Positions 36,895 to 46,386 are shown, counted from the stretch's first letter. The stretch: DNA of 64,000 nt from Pseudomonas sp. ERMR1:02 (GCF_002277815.1 NZ_NKJI01000025.1:1-64000); one strand, 5' to 3'. Notes: generated from the letters alone by a model not told the origin. Program-made: numbers and translations.

Positions 36895-38325
36895 TTACTT
36901 GGCCAGCACTGAAGTGCTGACAACTTCTGCACGGCGTGAGCGATGCAGTAAATAGTAAATACCGCCGCCCACACCAAACCCCGCTAACCAGGACAAATCA
37001 ATTCCGCCCAATGCCATTGCGAGCGGACCTTGCAGTGATTTAATTGTTCCGACCTGAAATAACCAAGCTGCAAATACGCCCACGGCCAGTGCAAATACGC
37101 CTCTCCAATTCACATCAGAACAGGCACTTAAAGAGTGATGGCAATACAGCGATTTCAAATCGACCTGACCACGGCGAATCAGGAAGAAATCGACCAGCGT
37201 GATACCCGCCCACGGACTGATCCATACGACAAAAAAGACCATGAGGTTTTCAAAGGCATGCACAAACTCGGCGGATTGCAGAAACAGGTAGAGCATCAAC
37301 AGCGCAACCACGCCTGAGACCATCGAAACCGCCCAGCGTGGAACACGCAAATCCAGCGACAACGTCGCCAGCGCTGCGGAATAAATAACCACGATGTTGG
37401 TGGCGACCGGGCCATGCAACAGCACCAGCAACACCGGTAACGCCATCGTGCCGAACACCGCGATGATCAATTGCGCAGGATCCGAACCTCCGCCCCCCGA
37501 AGCAATGGCAGCGCCCAGAAAAGCCAGCCATACAGTGGGCAGAAACATGCCTAGGAACGTCGATCGAAAAACTTGACCATCAGACAATCGACTCTGGGTG
37601 AAGCGGGTGTAATCCGACGCGTACACCAGCCATGAAATACCCCAGCCGATCCCGATCGCCGTCATCAGGCTGCTCATTGCCGACAGCTTGCCGAAACCCT
37701 GAAGGGTGGACGCCTGCCACTGGATATCCACATGGGCAAAAGCCAGAGCGGTCATTGCCACCATGATTAACAGAATCACCGGCATGGTGTAACGCTCGAA
37801 GCACTTGATGGCATTGAAACCCCAGGCCGCAATACCCACCTGAAGAATCATGACCGCCAGAGCGATTCCATACTTGAGTTCCATACCACCACTGATGCCG
37901 ATTTTTTCCAGAGCCGCCACGGCAAGATCGAGGACGATCCAGGTGTTAGTGGCCACCCAACCCATTGGCATGAGCACTTGCATGATGGTAGGGAGGTAAG
38001 CGCCGCGACGGCCAAACGCCAATCGTGATAGCACCATCTGCGGCACGCCGGTGCGGTGCCCCATGATGCAGATGCCGCCGAACAGAGCCGCGCCCATGAG
38101 GTTGCCTACCACCACCACGAATAACGTTTCCCACAGGCTCAGACCCAGCTGAATACCGATGGCGCCGAGCACCCAGTTGATGGGTGCGACGTTGGCTCCG
38201 GCCCAGATCCAGAACTGGTCCAGCGGTGTCGACGTACGCTGACTATCGGGCACCGGCGTGATGCCCAGCGCATCATAATTGGCTTGGTTGGTTAATTTTT
38301 TTTCAGCATTGCGATGGTTTGACAT
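36895..38325 (-). CDS. NCS1-family nucleobase/hydantoin-type permease
   Basis: A 476-aa transporter of the nucleobase:cation symporter-1 family with about 12 helices. It has FWIWAGANVAPINWVLGAIGIQLGLS in helix 1-2, MGHRTGVPQMVLSRLAFG and FFVVWISPWAGITLVDFFLIRRGQ near the end. NCS1 carriers move cytosine, purines, allantoin, hydantoins or thiamine. Because creatinine is a hydantoin-like ring and the creatininase gene is 170 bp downstream on the same strand, creatinine uptake is a reasonable inference. Confidence 0.85.
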   Translation of the reverse strand: MSNHRNAEKKLTNQANYDALGITPVPDSQRTSTPLDQFWIWAGANVAPINWVLGAIGIQLGLSLWETLFVVVVGNLMGAALFGGICIMGHRTGVPQMVLSRLAFGRRGAYLPTIMQVLMPMGWVATNTWIVLDLAVAALEKIGISGGMELKYGIALAVMILQVGIAAWGFNAIKCFERYTMPVILLIMVAMTALAFAHVDIQWQASTLQGFGKLSAMSSLMTAIGIGWGISWLVYASDYTRFTQSRLSDGQVFRSTFLGMFLPTVWLAFLGAAIASGGGGSDPAQLIIAVFGTMALPVLLVLLHGPVATNIVVIYSAALATLSLDLRVPRWAVSMVSGVVALLMLYLFLQSAEFVHAFENLMVFFVVWISPWAGITLVDFFLIRRGQVDLKSLYCHHSLSACSDVNWRGVFALAVGVFAAWLFQVGTIKSLQGPLAMALGGIDLSWLAGFGVGGGIYYLLHRSRRAEVVSTSVLAK

Positions 38326-38652
38326 TGTTGTTTTCCTCGCTGACCGGCGATCGTGTAAATCGCCCCGGACTATTAAAGCGAGGTCTGTACGTTCAGGTAA
38401 TTGATAATAACTAAAAGAGCTTTTAGAAAAATTACCGCATTAAGTTTTACTCAATGGCGCAGCAATTTACCCGATGAAATGGCTTCTAACGGTTAACAAT
38501 TCATGCGCGAATTCATGCCCGGACATGAAGCTCAATGATTGAGCTTTACTCAACTCGCTTCAAATATTAGTCAATAGCGTGACCCTCCATGGTCGTGGCC
38601 AAATAATGCAGCCATTAAGGCAATATCGCCTCACCTGCAAAGGAAGTATCAC
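38326..38652. promoter_or_regulatory. Divergent promoter with palindrome and direct repeats
   Basis: Between the NCS1 gene and azoR. A perfect palindrome CTCAATGATTGAG lies at 38531-38543, followed by TTTACTCAA at 38545-38553, which repeats the TTTACTCAA at 38446-38454. These are operator candidates about 90 bp apart. The region is AT-rich with no gene. Confidence 0.5.
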
Positions 38653-39321
38653 ATGACTACCCTTCTCCATATTGATGCCAGTGCACGATCCGATCGTTCG
38701 CTGAGCCGCAAACTGTCCCAGGCATTTGTCGACGCCTGGGTCGATCGCGACGAAAAGACTCACGTCATCACCCGTGATGTTGGGCACAACCCTCCTCCGT
38801 TCACGACTGAGGCCTGGATTGCCGCAGTATTTACTCCCGAAGAGCAATTGACACCGGAAAAACGCCTGGAGATTCGCCTCTCGGATGAGTTGATCGATGA
38901 GATTGACCGCGCCGATGTCATTGTCATGGGTACGCCGATGTACAACTACGGAATGCCGGCAGCCCTCAAGTCCTGGTTCGACAAAGTCATTCGCATCGGC
39001 AAAACCTTCACCTTTGATCTTGAACGCGGTGATTTCCCACTCGAACCGATCATGAGCGGCAAAAAACTGATTATTTTATCTTCCCGGGGGGAGTTCGGAT
39101 TTGGCCCAGGTGGAGTGCGCGAATCCATGAACCACCTCGATACTCATATACAGACCTGTGCTCATTACTTGGGCGTGACCGAAACTCACGTCATTTCCAT
39201 CGACTATCAGGAGTTCGGCGACACCCGCCACGAAGCGTCGATCGCTGATGCATTTGATGCAATTGCAGTGCTGGTCAGGCAATTGGTCGAAGATCGCCAA
39301 CGTCAGCTTTCGCCTGCTTGA
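38653..39321 (+). CDS. azoR: FMN-dependent NADH-azoreductase
   Basis: A 222-aa flavodoxin-fold oxidoreductase of the AzoR family (usual 200-220 aa). TTLLHIDASARSDRSLSRKLS binds the FMN phosphate, and MGTPMYNYGMPAALKSWFDKVIRIGKTF and LSSRGEFGFGPGG shape the flavin pocket. It reduces azo compounds and quinones with NADH in the cytoplasm. It is followed 34 nt later by an amidase gene on the same strand, so the two may be co-transcribed, perhaps under the LysR gene at 40725. Confidence 0.88.
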   Translation: MTTLLHIDASARSDRSLSRKLSQAFVDAWVDRDEKTHVITRDVGHNPPPFTTEAWIAAVFTPEEQLTPEKRLEIRLSDELIDEIDRADVIVMGTPMYNYGMPAALKSWFDKVIRIGKTFTFDLERGDFPLEPIMSGKKLIILSSRGEFGFGPGGVRESMNHLDTHIQTCAHYLGVTETHVISIDYQEFGDTRHEASIADAFDAIAVLVRQLVEDRQRQLSPA

Positions 39322-39355
39322 TGACCAGGTATCGCCGAAAAAAAAAGGAAAAAAC

Positions 39356-40717
39356 ATGATCACCCTGCTGCAAACCGCTGAGCGATTGAGAAAAGGCCTG
39401 ACGACGCCGAATGAGTTGATCGAATCTGCACTAGCGGCGATCAACAACTCGGCGCATGTGTTCATTACCGTACTGGAACAGCGCGCTTTCGACGATGCGA
39501 AAGCCTCGACACGACGTTGGCAGCAAGGGGCGCCTTTGAGCCCTTTCGACGGGATTCCCTACGCGGTCAAGGATTTGCTGGATGTCGTCGGCAGTCGAAC
39601 AACCGCCGGTTCCATAACCCGCATCGATGCACCGATTGCGGTCGAGGATGCGCACGTTATTGCAGCGTTGAGCGCACTGGGGATGATCCCGTTGGGGAAA
39701 ACTAATCTGACGGAATTCGCTTACTCCGGACTCGGACTGAATCCGCATTTCGGCACTCCGACCTGCGATGTCCCAGTTGGCGAAAGCCGTGTTCCTGGCG
39801 GATCTTCCTCGGGCTCGGCCATCGCTGTGCAACGCGGGATCGTCAGTTGCTCCATTGGCACCGACACGTCTGGTTCGATCCGCATTCCGGCGGCGTTCAA
39901 TGCGCTGGTCGGTTACAAGGCTTCCACCGGTCGCTACAACATGACAGGCGTGCACCCCCTCGCTATCACGCTCGATAGCCTGGGCCCGCTTGCCCATACC
40001 GTAGCGGATTGCGTCGCGTTGGATGCAGCGATGCGTGGCATGCAGGACGTCGCCATCGAGGCAGCTGACCTTTCCAGGCTGCGCTTTGTGATCGACGACG
40101 GGGTCATGTCTGACCCTGCGTTGCAACCCGCCGTCCGGCACAACCTTGTTTTGATGATGGAACAGCTTCGAGCCGCCGGCGCGGAAGTTGAGCGGCGGAC
40201 GGTGCTGGCTGTTGCCCGCACCAGAGAACTCATTGCGCGAGAGGGCTGGCTTGGTGCAATTGAAGCATGGCGACTTTTGGGAACGATAGTCGAAGGTCCG
40301 CAAGGGCACAGCATGGACAGGCGCGTACTTCATCGTCTGCGCGCGGCTAAAGAGATCGAACCGGCCAGCGAATCCCGGATCCGCCATTTGCGCACGGAGC
40401 TGATGACAGCCATGGAACACGAGCTCGATGGCGCCATTCTGGTCCTGCCGACGGTCAAGCATGTCGCCCCGCCGATGGCGTCACTGTCGGAGGACGACGA
40501 GCTGTTCGCGCGTGTTAATCTCGAGACCCTGTCACTGACCATGATTGGCAGTTTGCTGGATATGCCGGGTGTGGCCATTCCGTCCGGCAAGGACAGCATC
40601 GGCCTTGCCACATCGACCTTATTTGCGACGACCGAGGGCCGCGACGACGCATTGCTCGGTGCATGCTTGGCGATCGAAGCAGGCCTTCGCCCCCCATGCT
40701 TGCCAGCCACGCGGTAG
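39356..40717 (+). CDS. Amidase-signature-family hydrolase
   Basis: A 453-aa amidase with the Ser-cisSer-Lys triad: Lys in PYAVKDLLDVVG (near residue 76), cis-Ser in VPGGSSSGSAIAVQRG (near 150) and the nucleophile Ser in IGTDTSGSIRIPA (near 175). Closest general likeness is to the AtzF/Asp-tRNA amidotransferase-A group of stand-alone amidases. AAAGGAAAAAAC precedes ATG 39356. Substrate unknown; the context (azoR, DUF1989 protein, creatininase nearby) points to amide or urea-type nitrogen release. Confidence 0.85.
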   Translation: MITLLQTAERLRKGLTTPNELIESALAAINNSAHVFITVLEQRAFDDAKASTRRWQQGAPLSPFDGIPYAVKDLLDVVGSRTTAGSITRIDAPIAVEDAHVIAALSALGMIPLGKTNLTEFAYSGLGLNPHFGTPTCDVPVGESRVPGGSSSGSAIAVQRGIVSCSIGTDTSGSIRIPAAFNALVGYKASTGRYNMTGVHPLAITLDSLGPLAHTVADCVALDAAMRGMQDVAIEAADLSRLRFVIDDGVMSDPALQPAVRHNLVLMMEQLRAAGAEVERRTVLAVARTRELIAREGWLGAIEAWRLLGTIVEGPQGHSMDRRVLHRLRAAKEIEPASESRIRHLRTELMTAMEHELDGAILVLPTVKHVAPPMASLSEDDELFARVNLETLSLTMIGSLLDMPGVAIPSGKDSIGLATSTLFATTEGRDDALLGACLAIEAGLRPPCLPATR

Positions 40718-40724
40718 CGCGATA

Positions 40725-41666
40725 TCAGTCGATCACCGCCGAATTTTGCGCTGATCTCTCATTGAGGGCATTTTCACGGAAGGATTGGGCTTCGCTCAGG
40801 ATCCAGTCCCGGAACAACGCCAGGCTGCGGCGCGCGCTGCCGGGGCTCTGTTCAATAAGGTGGTAGGTGAAACCCGGCAAGCTCGGACCATGTATTCGCT
40901 GCATTTTCCCGGAGCGTAGCTCTTCGTCGATCAACACATTGCTGCACAACAGAGGCCCCAACCCGCGCTCAACCGCATGCAGCGCCAGGGTTTCTTCGCT
41001 GTACCAGGAAATCCGGAAGTCCCGCGATAAGTCGTGGTCCACGCGCGCCAGCCAGGCTGACCACGAGGGTGCTTCAAGCGCTTGATTCTTCCATTTGAAG
41101 GCAAGCAGCGAGCTATTGTGAAAGTCGCTGATGGTCGCAGGACGGTCAGCGGGACAAATGCTTTTGTCCGCGACTGCGATGTATTGATCTTTAAACAGCA
41201 TCCCAGCCAGGCTGTCCGCATCAAGCGGGCCATAACGGATCGCCAGATCGACTGGCTCGGAACGCAAGTCCACGACTTTCTCCGAGGCATGGATGGACAC
41301 GACGATGTTGGGGTAGATAGCGTTAAACTTCGCCAGTCGCGGCATTAACCATCGCTCCGCAAACGCGCGCGTGGTGGACACCTCAATGGCATCCCCTGCT
41401 TTCGGCGATCCAAGCAGGGCAAACGCTTGGGCAATTTGGTCAAAGCCGTCGCGCAATAGCGGATAGATCGCTTTGCCGGAGTTCGTAAGGGTCACGGTTC
41501 GCCCCCTTTCCAAAAGCTTTTGCCCCAGTCCGTCTTCCAGTTGCCGGACCTGATGGCTGACGGCCGCGACGGTGACCGAAAGCTCATTGGCCGCTGCGGA
41601 AAAACTCTGGTGACGCGCTACCGCTTCAAACGCGCGCACAGAACTGAGTGGAGGTATTTTGCGCAT
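40725..41666 (-). CDS. LysR-family regulator, GcvA-like
   Basis: A 313-aa regulator starting MRKIPPLSSVRAFEAVARHQSF, the GcvA-subfamily opening. HTH SFSAAANELSVTVAAVSHQVRQLEDGLG; effector domain from about residue 90 (AIEVSTTRAFAERWLMPRLAKF). It is convergent with the amidase gene, ending 8 nt after it, and transcribed in the same direction as the DUF1989 gene upstream. Probable regulator of the amidase/azoR or DUF1989 genes; not resolvable by position alone. Confidence 0.85.
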   Translation of the reverse strand: MRKIPPLSSVRAFEAVARHQSFSAAANELSVTVAAVSHQVRQLEDGLGQKLLERGRTVTLTNSGKAIYPLLRDGFDQIAQAFALLGSPKAGDAIEVSTTRAFAERWLMPRLAKFNAIYPNIVVSIHASEKVVDLRSEPVDLAIRYGPLDADSLAGMLFKDQYIAVADKSICPADRPATISDFHNSSLLAFKWKNQALEAPSWSAWLARVDHDLSRDFRISWYSEETLALHAVERGLGPLLCSNVLIDEELRSGKMQRIHGPSLPGFTYHLIEQSPGSARRSLALFRDWILSEAQSFRENALNERSAQNSAVID

Positions 41667-41749
41667 GGCTTTCTCCGCACACCTGATTGTGTGCTGAAAA
41701 CGGATTTCAGCCTGCCGGCCAACAACGCATACCGGCAGGTACTTCGACA

Positions 41750-42364
41750 TTAGAAGACGCTGTAATGAACATCCTGGGGCTGCATGCCGTTAACCGCCGT
41801 AATGTCCTGAGGACAGGCAGAGAGCACCACAATAGCGTCCATTTCGGCTCTGAGGCACACGTATTGCCCTGGCTTACTGACTGGCGTGGCGAACTCGATG
41901 CGCCCGTCCTGCCTGACTGGAACATTCATGAAGAGATTCAACGGGCTTGGCGTTTCGCGGACGGTCAGGCCGAGCACTTCGAGGGCGTGGAAAAGGTTTT
42001 CATTGCAGCTTTCGTGATGGCCGACAACCCCCAGTTGCACGTAGCGCGTCGGGTCACACGCGGCGACCAGCGTGTCGTGCACACCGGGTGTTGTGTCCTC
42101 GGCAAGCGTGACAATTGCCTGCCGCTTATTGGTCAGGAAACTGTCGCCCGTGCTGGGGTTCAGCTTCAACCAGAACGCACGGCTGTGCTCCATTGACATG
42201 GCTTCCGAGAGGTCCTCCGGGTTGAAGGCCCAAGTGTCGACAACCTGCTGGCCATGAGTATTGATCAGTTTGAGGGTTTGCCCACGGTTCAACCTGATCG
42301 CGACACCCCGTCGCGCAGGCAAGCGGGTCAACGTACCGGGATGTACCAACGATATTGCGGTCAT
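41750..42364 (-). CDS. DUF1989 urea carboxylase-associated-family protein
   Basis: A 204-aa protein of the DUF1989 family, often named urea amidolyase/carboxylase-associated. Family blocks are ARRGVAIRLNRGQTLKLINTHGQQVVDTWAFN, EHSRAFWLKLNPSTGDSFLTN, DTTPGVHDTLVAACDP, GHHESCNENLFHAL and PSPLNLFMNVPV, including conserved Cys/His positions typical of a metal site. AGGAG precedes ATG 42364. Members accompany urea or guanidine catabolism genes. It is divergent from the LysR gene at 42494, its likely regulator. Confidence 0.8.
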   Translation of the reverse strand: MTAISLVHPGTLTRLPARRGVAIRLNRGQTLKLINTHGQQVVDTWAFNPEDLSEAMSMEHSRAFWLKLNPSTGDSFLTNKRQAIVTLAEDTTPGVHDTLVAACDPTRYVQLGVVGHHESCNENLFHALEVLGLTVRETPSPLNLFMNVPVRQDGRIEFATPVSKPGQYVCLRAEMDAIVVLSACPQDITAVNGMQPQDVHYSVF

Positions 42365-42493
42365 GTTTTTTTCTCCTGTCTGAGACTGATCAACGGCGCT
42401 TCGGGTTATCAGGACTCAAGGAAAACACAGCATCACTATGCAAACCAATAATATAAACTGGGTTCGGTATAAGCTAAAACTATAGGATGATCC

Positions 42494-43363
42494 ATGCGAA
42501 TCCGGCAGCTTGAGTGCTTCAGAACGTTGATGATTCACGGCACGATGACGCGGGCGGCTGAGTTGCTGGGTATCTCCCAGCCTGCCGTCAGTAGCACCAT
42601 CGCCAATCTGGAACATGAGACGGGCCTTACATTGTTTGTGCGCAAAGGAGGCCGATTGCAACCTACGCCGGAAGCCCGGCTGTTCTTCGTTGAGGCTGAG
42701 CGGGCGCTGGAGGCCGTTGAGAAAACCAATCGCATCGCTAGGGAAATCCGAACCGGCAAACGAGGCCATCTGGCAATCGCCGCCTATGCCAGCATCTCGA
42801 TCAGTCTGTTGCCACGCCTGATGGCCGAGTTCGCGAAAGATCGCCCAGGACTTGAGCTGAAAATCATCACTCGAAACTCTCAATCTGTCCGTGAGTTGAT
42901 GACTACGCAGCAATTCGACCTGGCCATTGCCGAACTTCCCCTCGACTACCCGTCCTCGAACATGCATGTTATTTCGTACGAATGTCGGTGCATGGTACCG
43001 CCAGGTCATCCTCTCGCAGAACTGGAGCGGATTACCCCAGCGGACCTGGATGGTGTGCCTTTCGTTTCCCTGTTCAAAGGCGACCCCATCTACCAGCAGT
43101 TGGCCATGGCTTTTTCCGCGCATGGATCAGCCTGGAACGTTGTGGCCGAGACGGAATTCTTTTCGACGGCTTGCGAATTGGTGAGCGCGGGCATGGGTGT
43201 CGGGATCGTCGATCCGGTGATCAGTCGCCCCTTCACGGAAAATCTGGTGCTCTTACCCTTTTCGCCCGCTATCAAATACGAAGTTGCGCTCTTGCTCCCC
43301 ACACAGGAAGCGCCTTCGCAACTCGCACGGGAATTTGCCGATTTCCTCACGCACCACCTTTGA
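42494..43363 (+). CDS. LysR-family transcriptional regulator
   Basis: An intact 289-aa LysR protein. HTH at residues 3-60 (RQLECFRTLMIHGTMTRAAELLGISQPAVSSTIANLEHETG) and an effector domain from GHLAIAAYASISISLLPRLM to the end. It is divergent from the DUF1989 gene across 129 bp, and its last 17 nt overlap the convergent flavin-reductase gene. Probable activator of the DUF1989 gene. Confidence 0.87.
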   Translation: MRIRQLECFRTLMIHGTMTRAAELLGISQPAVSSTIANLEHETGLTLFVRKGGRLQPTPEARLFFVEAERALEAVEKTNRIAREIRTGKRGHLAIAAYASISISLLPRLMAEFAKDRPGLELKIITRNSQSVRELMTTQQFDLAIAELPLDYPSSNMHVISYECRCMVPPGHPLAELERITPADLDGVPFVSLFKGDPIYQQLAMAFSAHGSAWNVVAETEFFSTACELVSAGMGVGIVDPVISRPFTENLVLLPFSPAIKYEVALLLPTQEAPSQLAREFADFLTHHL

Positions 43364-43943
43364 CAATGTCACCGAGGGTGGAGAATTGGCCATAACCTAG
43401 CCTGGCGAGCGGCCGGATTCTGGAAAGGTCGATTCGACCTTCAGTGAGGCAGGCATCATTAATGTGGACGCCAACCACTCGCCCGATGATCAGCAGGTTC
43501 TCCTCCAGCTCCGAAGGAAGCTCAACGGTTTTCCACAACACGCATTCGATGTGGATGGGAGAGGCTTTGACCCGTGGAGGCTTCACCAGTGAGGACGCTT
43601 CGAAATCCAACCCGGCCCGTTCGAACTTATTGATGTCGGGCCGGCCGCCTTCGCTGGTCGTGCGAACCTGAGCGTGCAAGTCAAAGGTGGTCATGTTGCA
43701 GACGAATTGGCCGGTTTCAAGGATGTTCTTGGCGGTGTCTTTCCTTCCGTGTGCATGGCGACCATTGGAGCCAAACGCCACAATTGGCGGGTTCTCCGAC
43801 AGCGCATTGAAAAAGCTGTAAGGCGCAAGATTCGGTATGCCGCTCGCACTAACTGTTGAAACCCACCCCACCGGTCTCGGGACCACACAACTCATCCAAT
43901 GCAGATTGATCTCTTCGTCGTCGCGGCCAACTGCAAGAAACAT
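43347..43943 (-). CDS. Flavin reductase-like (DIM6/NTAB) flavoprotein
   Basis: A 198-aa FMN-binding split-barrel protein. NLHWMSCVVPRPVGWVSTVSASGIPNLAPYSFFNALSENPPIVAFG is the hallmark N-terminal stretch, and KDTAKNILETGQFVCNMTT the second. Some family members reduce flavin for two-component monooxygenases, others are stand-alone oxidoreductases. No monooxygenase partner is next to it. A GGGAGGG stretch precedes the ATG at 43943. Confidence 0.83.
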   Translation of the reverse strand: MFLAVGRDDEEINLHWMSCVVPRPVGWVSTVSASGIPNLAPYSFFNALSENPPIVAFGSNGRHAHGRKDTAKNILETGQFVCNMTTFDLHAQVRTTSEGGRPDINKFERAGLDFEASSLVKPPRVKASPIHIECVLWKTVELPSELEENLLIIGRVVGVHINDACLTEGRIDLSRIRPLARLGYGQFSTLGDIVKGGA

Positions 43944-44022
43944 ACGGCACCCTCCCGAGCTAAGTAATAACGGGAGTGAAACAGCATTGCCGGACTATAA
44001 ATAATAGTGAATATGCCATCGA

Positions 44023-44286
44023 CTATAAGTGTGCCTTATAGGTCCGAATGCTTACGCGCGAACACTGGACGGTGCATCCCGTGACCGATGCGATCAAAAC
44101 CCAGTCATAGAAATTCCGCGCAATCAAATCCTCAACGGTGCGGGTGAGCAAACGATAGACGGTATCGGCCAGTTGCGAGGAGGTAGCGGTGTCGCCAGCG
44201 GTGAAAACCGCCTGGTTCGCCAGTTTCGGATCGAGCACGATGGCGCCGGTCTGGCGGCCAATGTCTTCAGGCGTGCTGACGATCAC
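44023..44286 (-). pseudogene. Fragment of an NmrA/isoflavone-reductase-like protein
   Basis: An 87-aa frame whose first part (TPEDIGRQTGAIVLDPKLANQAVFTAGDTATSSQLADTVYRLL) resembles the middle-to-late part of NmrA/PCBER-type NAD(P)-binding proteins. The glycine-rich N-terminal Rossmann motif and the C-terminal third are missing, and no adjacent frame supplies them. It is therefore a gene remnant. Confidence 0.5.
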
Positions 44287-44651
44287 TACGTATGTCCAAC
44301 GTTAAAATTAATTCGGTAACGTTTCAGCTGCGCTGTCATGCCAATAGAGCAAAGCTCGAAACTCTCAGTACCATGCGCCACCCGTGTCTTGTCGATCTTT
44401 CCAGTGTCTGCTTTTGGCCGCTAGATGCCCTTTGCGAAGGGCAGCTATTGGCCGATCTCCGCCCTCCACGAAGGGCGGCTTTGCGTCGAATTCCGTCGGT
44501 CGCGACAGGCAGAAATCGACCCAATGCAGTCATTCAGTTTTGCGCAATAAAGCCTGACTTTGAGAGATAGGTAGGCATTCGTCTGATGTGGAAGCGAGGC
44601 GGAGGCGAAGCCGATTGTCTTGGGAACAGACACCATCATGAAACGACGGAT
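44287..44651. other. Intergenic region, no gene seen
   Basis: A 365-bp stretch between the NmrA-like remnant and the LuxR gene. It contains GCCCTCCACGAAGGGCGGC, a small imperfect hairpin, and GTCGCGACAGGCAGAAATCGACC, a motif that recurs in Pseudomonas intergenic DNA as far as I remember. Open frames here have no ribosome site. Confidence 0.35.
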
Positions 44652-45449
44652 TTAGCTCTGCGTGTTCAAAAACAGTGAGAACAGCTCGGACTGAGATTTA
44701 ATGCCGAGCTTGCTGTACATGTGCTTGCGGTGGACCTTCACAGTCTCCGCGGAAATCGCCAGCTTGCGCGCGATCTCCTTGTTCGAGCAGCCGCTGAGCA
44801 TAAGCCGGCCGACGTCCAGTTCGCGGGCGGAGAGCGGCGTGTCCAACTGCTGGTCCGTGGAGTCCAGCCAGCTCTGCCAACTTGGTGTCGGCGACGCGTT
44901 CTGCTCCAGCGCCTCCCGCTCGAATGCCATGCGCTGACGCATCAGGGCGGCAACCCAGGACTGGATGAGTGTGAGTAGGGCGATCTGCTCTGCACTGAAG
45001 AGACACTCACTTCCCAGCGACAGACTGAGAGTGCGTTCTGCGTCGAGCTGGACGTTTATATGTACTTCGTCGGCAACGACATTGAGGCGGAAGTAGCGTT
45101 GGTAGTAGTCGGTTTGTTCGAAGCACTCCGGCGCCACGTCGGCAAGCCAAAACAAACCATTCTGCGGTGCTTCTCGGTTGGCCAGGTAAAAGGGGTCGAG
45201 CAGATACAGGCCTTTGAGGTAATCCTGAAAGAGCGGGTCTGGCCCGCCATCCCTGCCTGGGCATTCTGCGAGCACCTGCGGACGGCCATTGCTGAAAATC
45301 AGCACGACCCAACTGTCCACCGGAATGTATCTATCCAACAGACGCACCAGGGCCAGCCAGAAATTAGGACGATCAAGTGCCTCAATCAGCCTGCCAATCG
45401 CCTGGTGCCAGGCCATGTCCTGCAATGTAATGCTCACGTTTCTACCCAT
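44652..45449 (-). CDS. LuxR-family transcriptional regulator
   Basis: A 265-aa protein with a C-terminal GerE-type HTH (residues 200-260; LSARELDVGRLMLSGCSNKEIARKLAISAETVKVHRKHMYSKLGI). The N-terminal 190 aa have no autoinducer-domain motif that I can recognise and no receiver domain, so it is a single-component regulator with an unknown sensor. It is divergent from the nitrilase gene at 45571; a perfect palindrome overlaps its start. It probably regulates the nitrilase/binding-protein/peptidase set. Confidence 0.82.
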   Translation of the reverse strand: MGRNVSITLQDMAWHQAIGRLIEALDRPNFWLALVRLLDRYIPVDSWVVLIFSNGRPQVLAECPGRDGGPDPLFQDYLKGLYLLDPFYLANREAPQNGLFWLADVAPECFEQTDYYQRYFRLNVVADEVHINVQLDAERTLSLSLGSECLFSAEQIALLTLIQSWVAALMRQRMAFEREALEQNASPTPSWQSWLDSTDQQLDTPLSARELDVGRLMLSGCSNKEIARKLAISAETVKVHRKHMYSKLGIKSQSELFSLFLNTQS

Positions 45450-45464
45450 ATGGGGTTACCCCAT
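45450..45464. promoter_or_regulatory. Perfect palindrome between luxR-type gene and nitrilase gene
   Basis: ATGGGGTTACCCCAT: two 7-bp arms around one base, touching the LuxR start codon region. Position and symmetry suit a dimeric LuxR-type operator giving autoregulation and control of the divergent operon. Confidence 0.55.
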
Positions 45465-45570
45465 CGAAGTGATTACTTTCCGTTTTATGGCTATCCATAC
45501 TCCATTCAGCCCTGGCGGGTGCTGTTCAGTTTGGCGATTGCGAGCCCAAATACACGTGAAAGGATCACCG

Positions 45571-46386
45571 ATGAAGATTGAACTTGTACAACTTACCGGT
45601 CGCGATGGCGATACCGCTTATAACCTAGAGCGTACCTTGCAGGCCATCGCTACCTGCGCCGCGGATACCGATCTGCTGATTTTTCCAGAGACACAGTTGA
45701 TGGGTTTTGCCAGCGCGCAGCAGCTCGCCGAGGTCGCCGAGCCCCTGAACGGACCAAGTGTGCAGGCCGTGCAGCGCGCCGTACGCGAACGGAACGTCTC
45801 AGTGCTGGTTGGCCTGGCTGAGAACGACAACGGCACCTTCTACAACACCTCCTTGCTGGTAACCCCACAAGGGATCGCCTTGAGTTATCGCAAGACTCAC
45901 CTTTGGCCGTCGGAACGCGGCCTGTTCCAACCAGGAGACCGCTATGCCACTGCGCTCTGGAAGGGCATCCGTGTCGGCATCCTGATTTGCTACGACATTG
46001 AGTTGCCGGAAAGTGCTCGGGCGCTCGGCCAACTCGGCGCCGAGCTGATCCTGGTCACTAATGGCAACATGGATCCCTACGGCCCTGTCCACCGCACCGC
46101 GATCATGGCTCGCGCTCAGGAAAACCAAGCATTCGCGGTGATGGTGAATCGAGTCGGCGACGGCGATGAGGGCCTCGTATTTGCCGGTGGGAGTGCAGCA
46201 ATCGATCCCTTCGGGCGCACGCTATTCGAAGCGGGGCGCGCAGAGTGCCGTCAGGTGGTAGAGCTGGATCTCGACCTGCTGCGCACTGCCCGTCGCGAAT
46301 ATGACTACCTCAGTGACCGCCGCCTGCTCCTGACCGGAGAGCAGGTTGAGCATGGTGATGGTCGACGTGAACTACTGATCCCCTGA
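45571..46386 (+). CDS. Carbon-nitrogen hydrolase (nitrilase superfamily), amidase RamA-like
   Basis: A 271-aa nitrilase-superfamily amidase. The Glu-Lys-Cys triad is seen in LLIFPETQLMG (near residue 38), SYRKTHLWPSERG (near 112) and GILICYDIELPE (near 146). AAGGA is 8 nt before ATG 45571. The size and N-terminus (MKIELVQLTGRDGDTAYNL) recall the R-stereoselective amidase RamA of Pseudomonas sp. MCI3434, near which a BapA-type peptidase gene was also reported; this is from memory. Likely substrate: a small carboxamide. Confidence 0.85.
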   Translation: MKIELVQLTGRDGDTAYNLERTLQAIATCAADTDLLIFPETQLMGFASAQQLAEVAEPLNGPSVQAVQRAVRERNVSVLVGLAENDNGTFYNTSLLVTPQGIALSYRKTHLWPSERGLFQPGDRYATALWKGIRVGILICYDIELPESARALGQLGAELILVTNGNMDPYGPVHRTAIMARAQENQAFAVMVNRVGDGDEGLVFAGGSAAIDPFGRTLFEAGRAECRQVVELDLDLLRTARREYDYLSDRRLLLTGEQVEHGDGRRELLIP

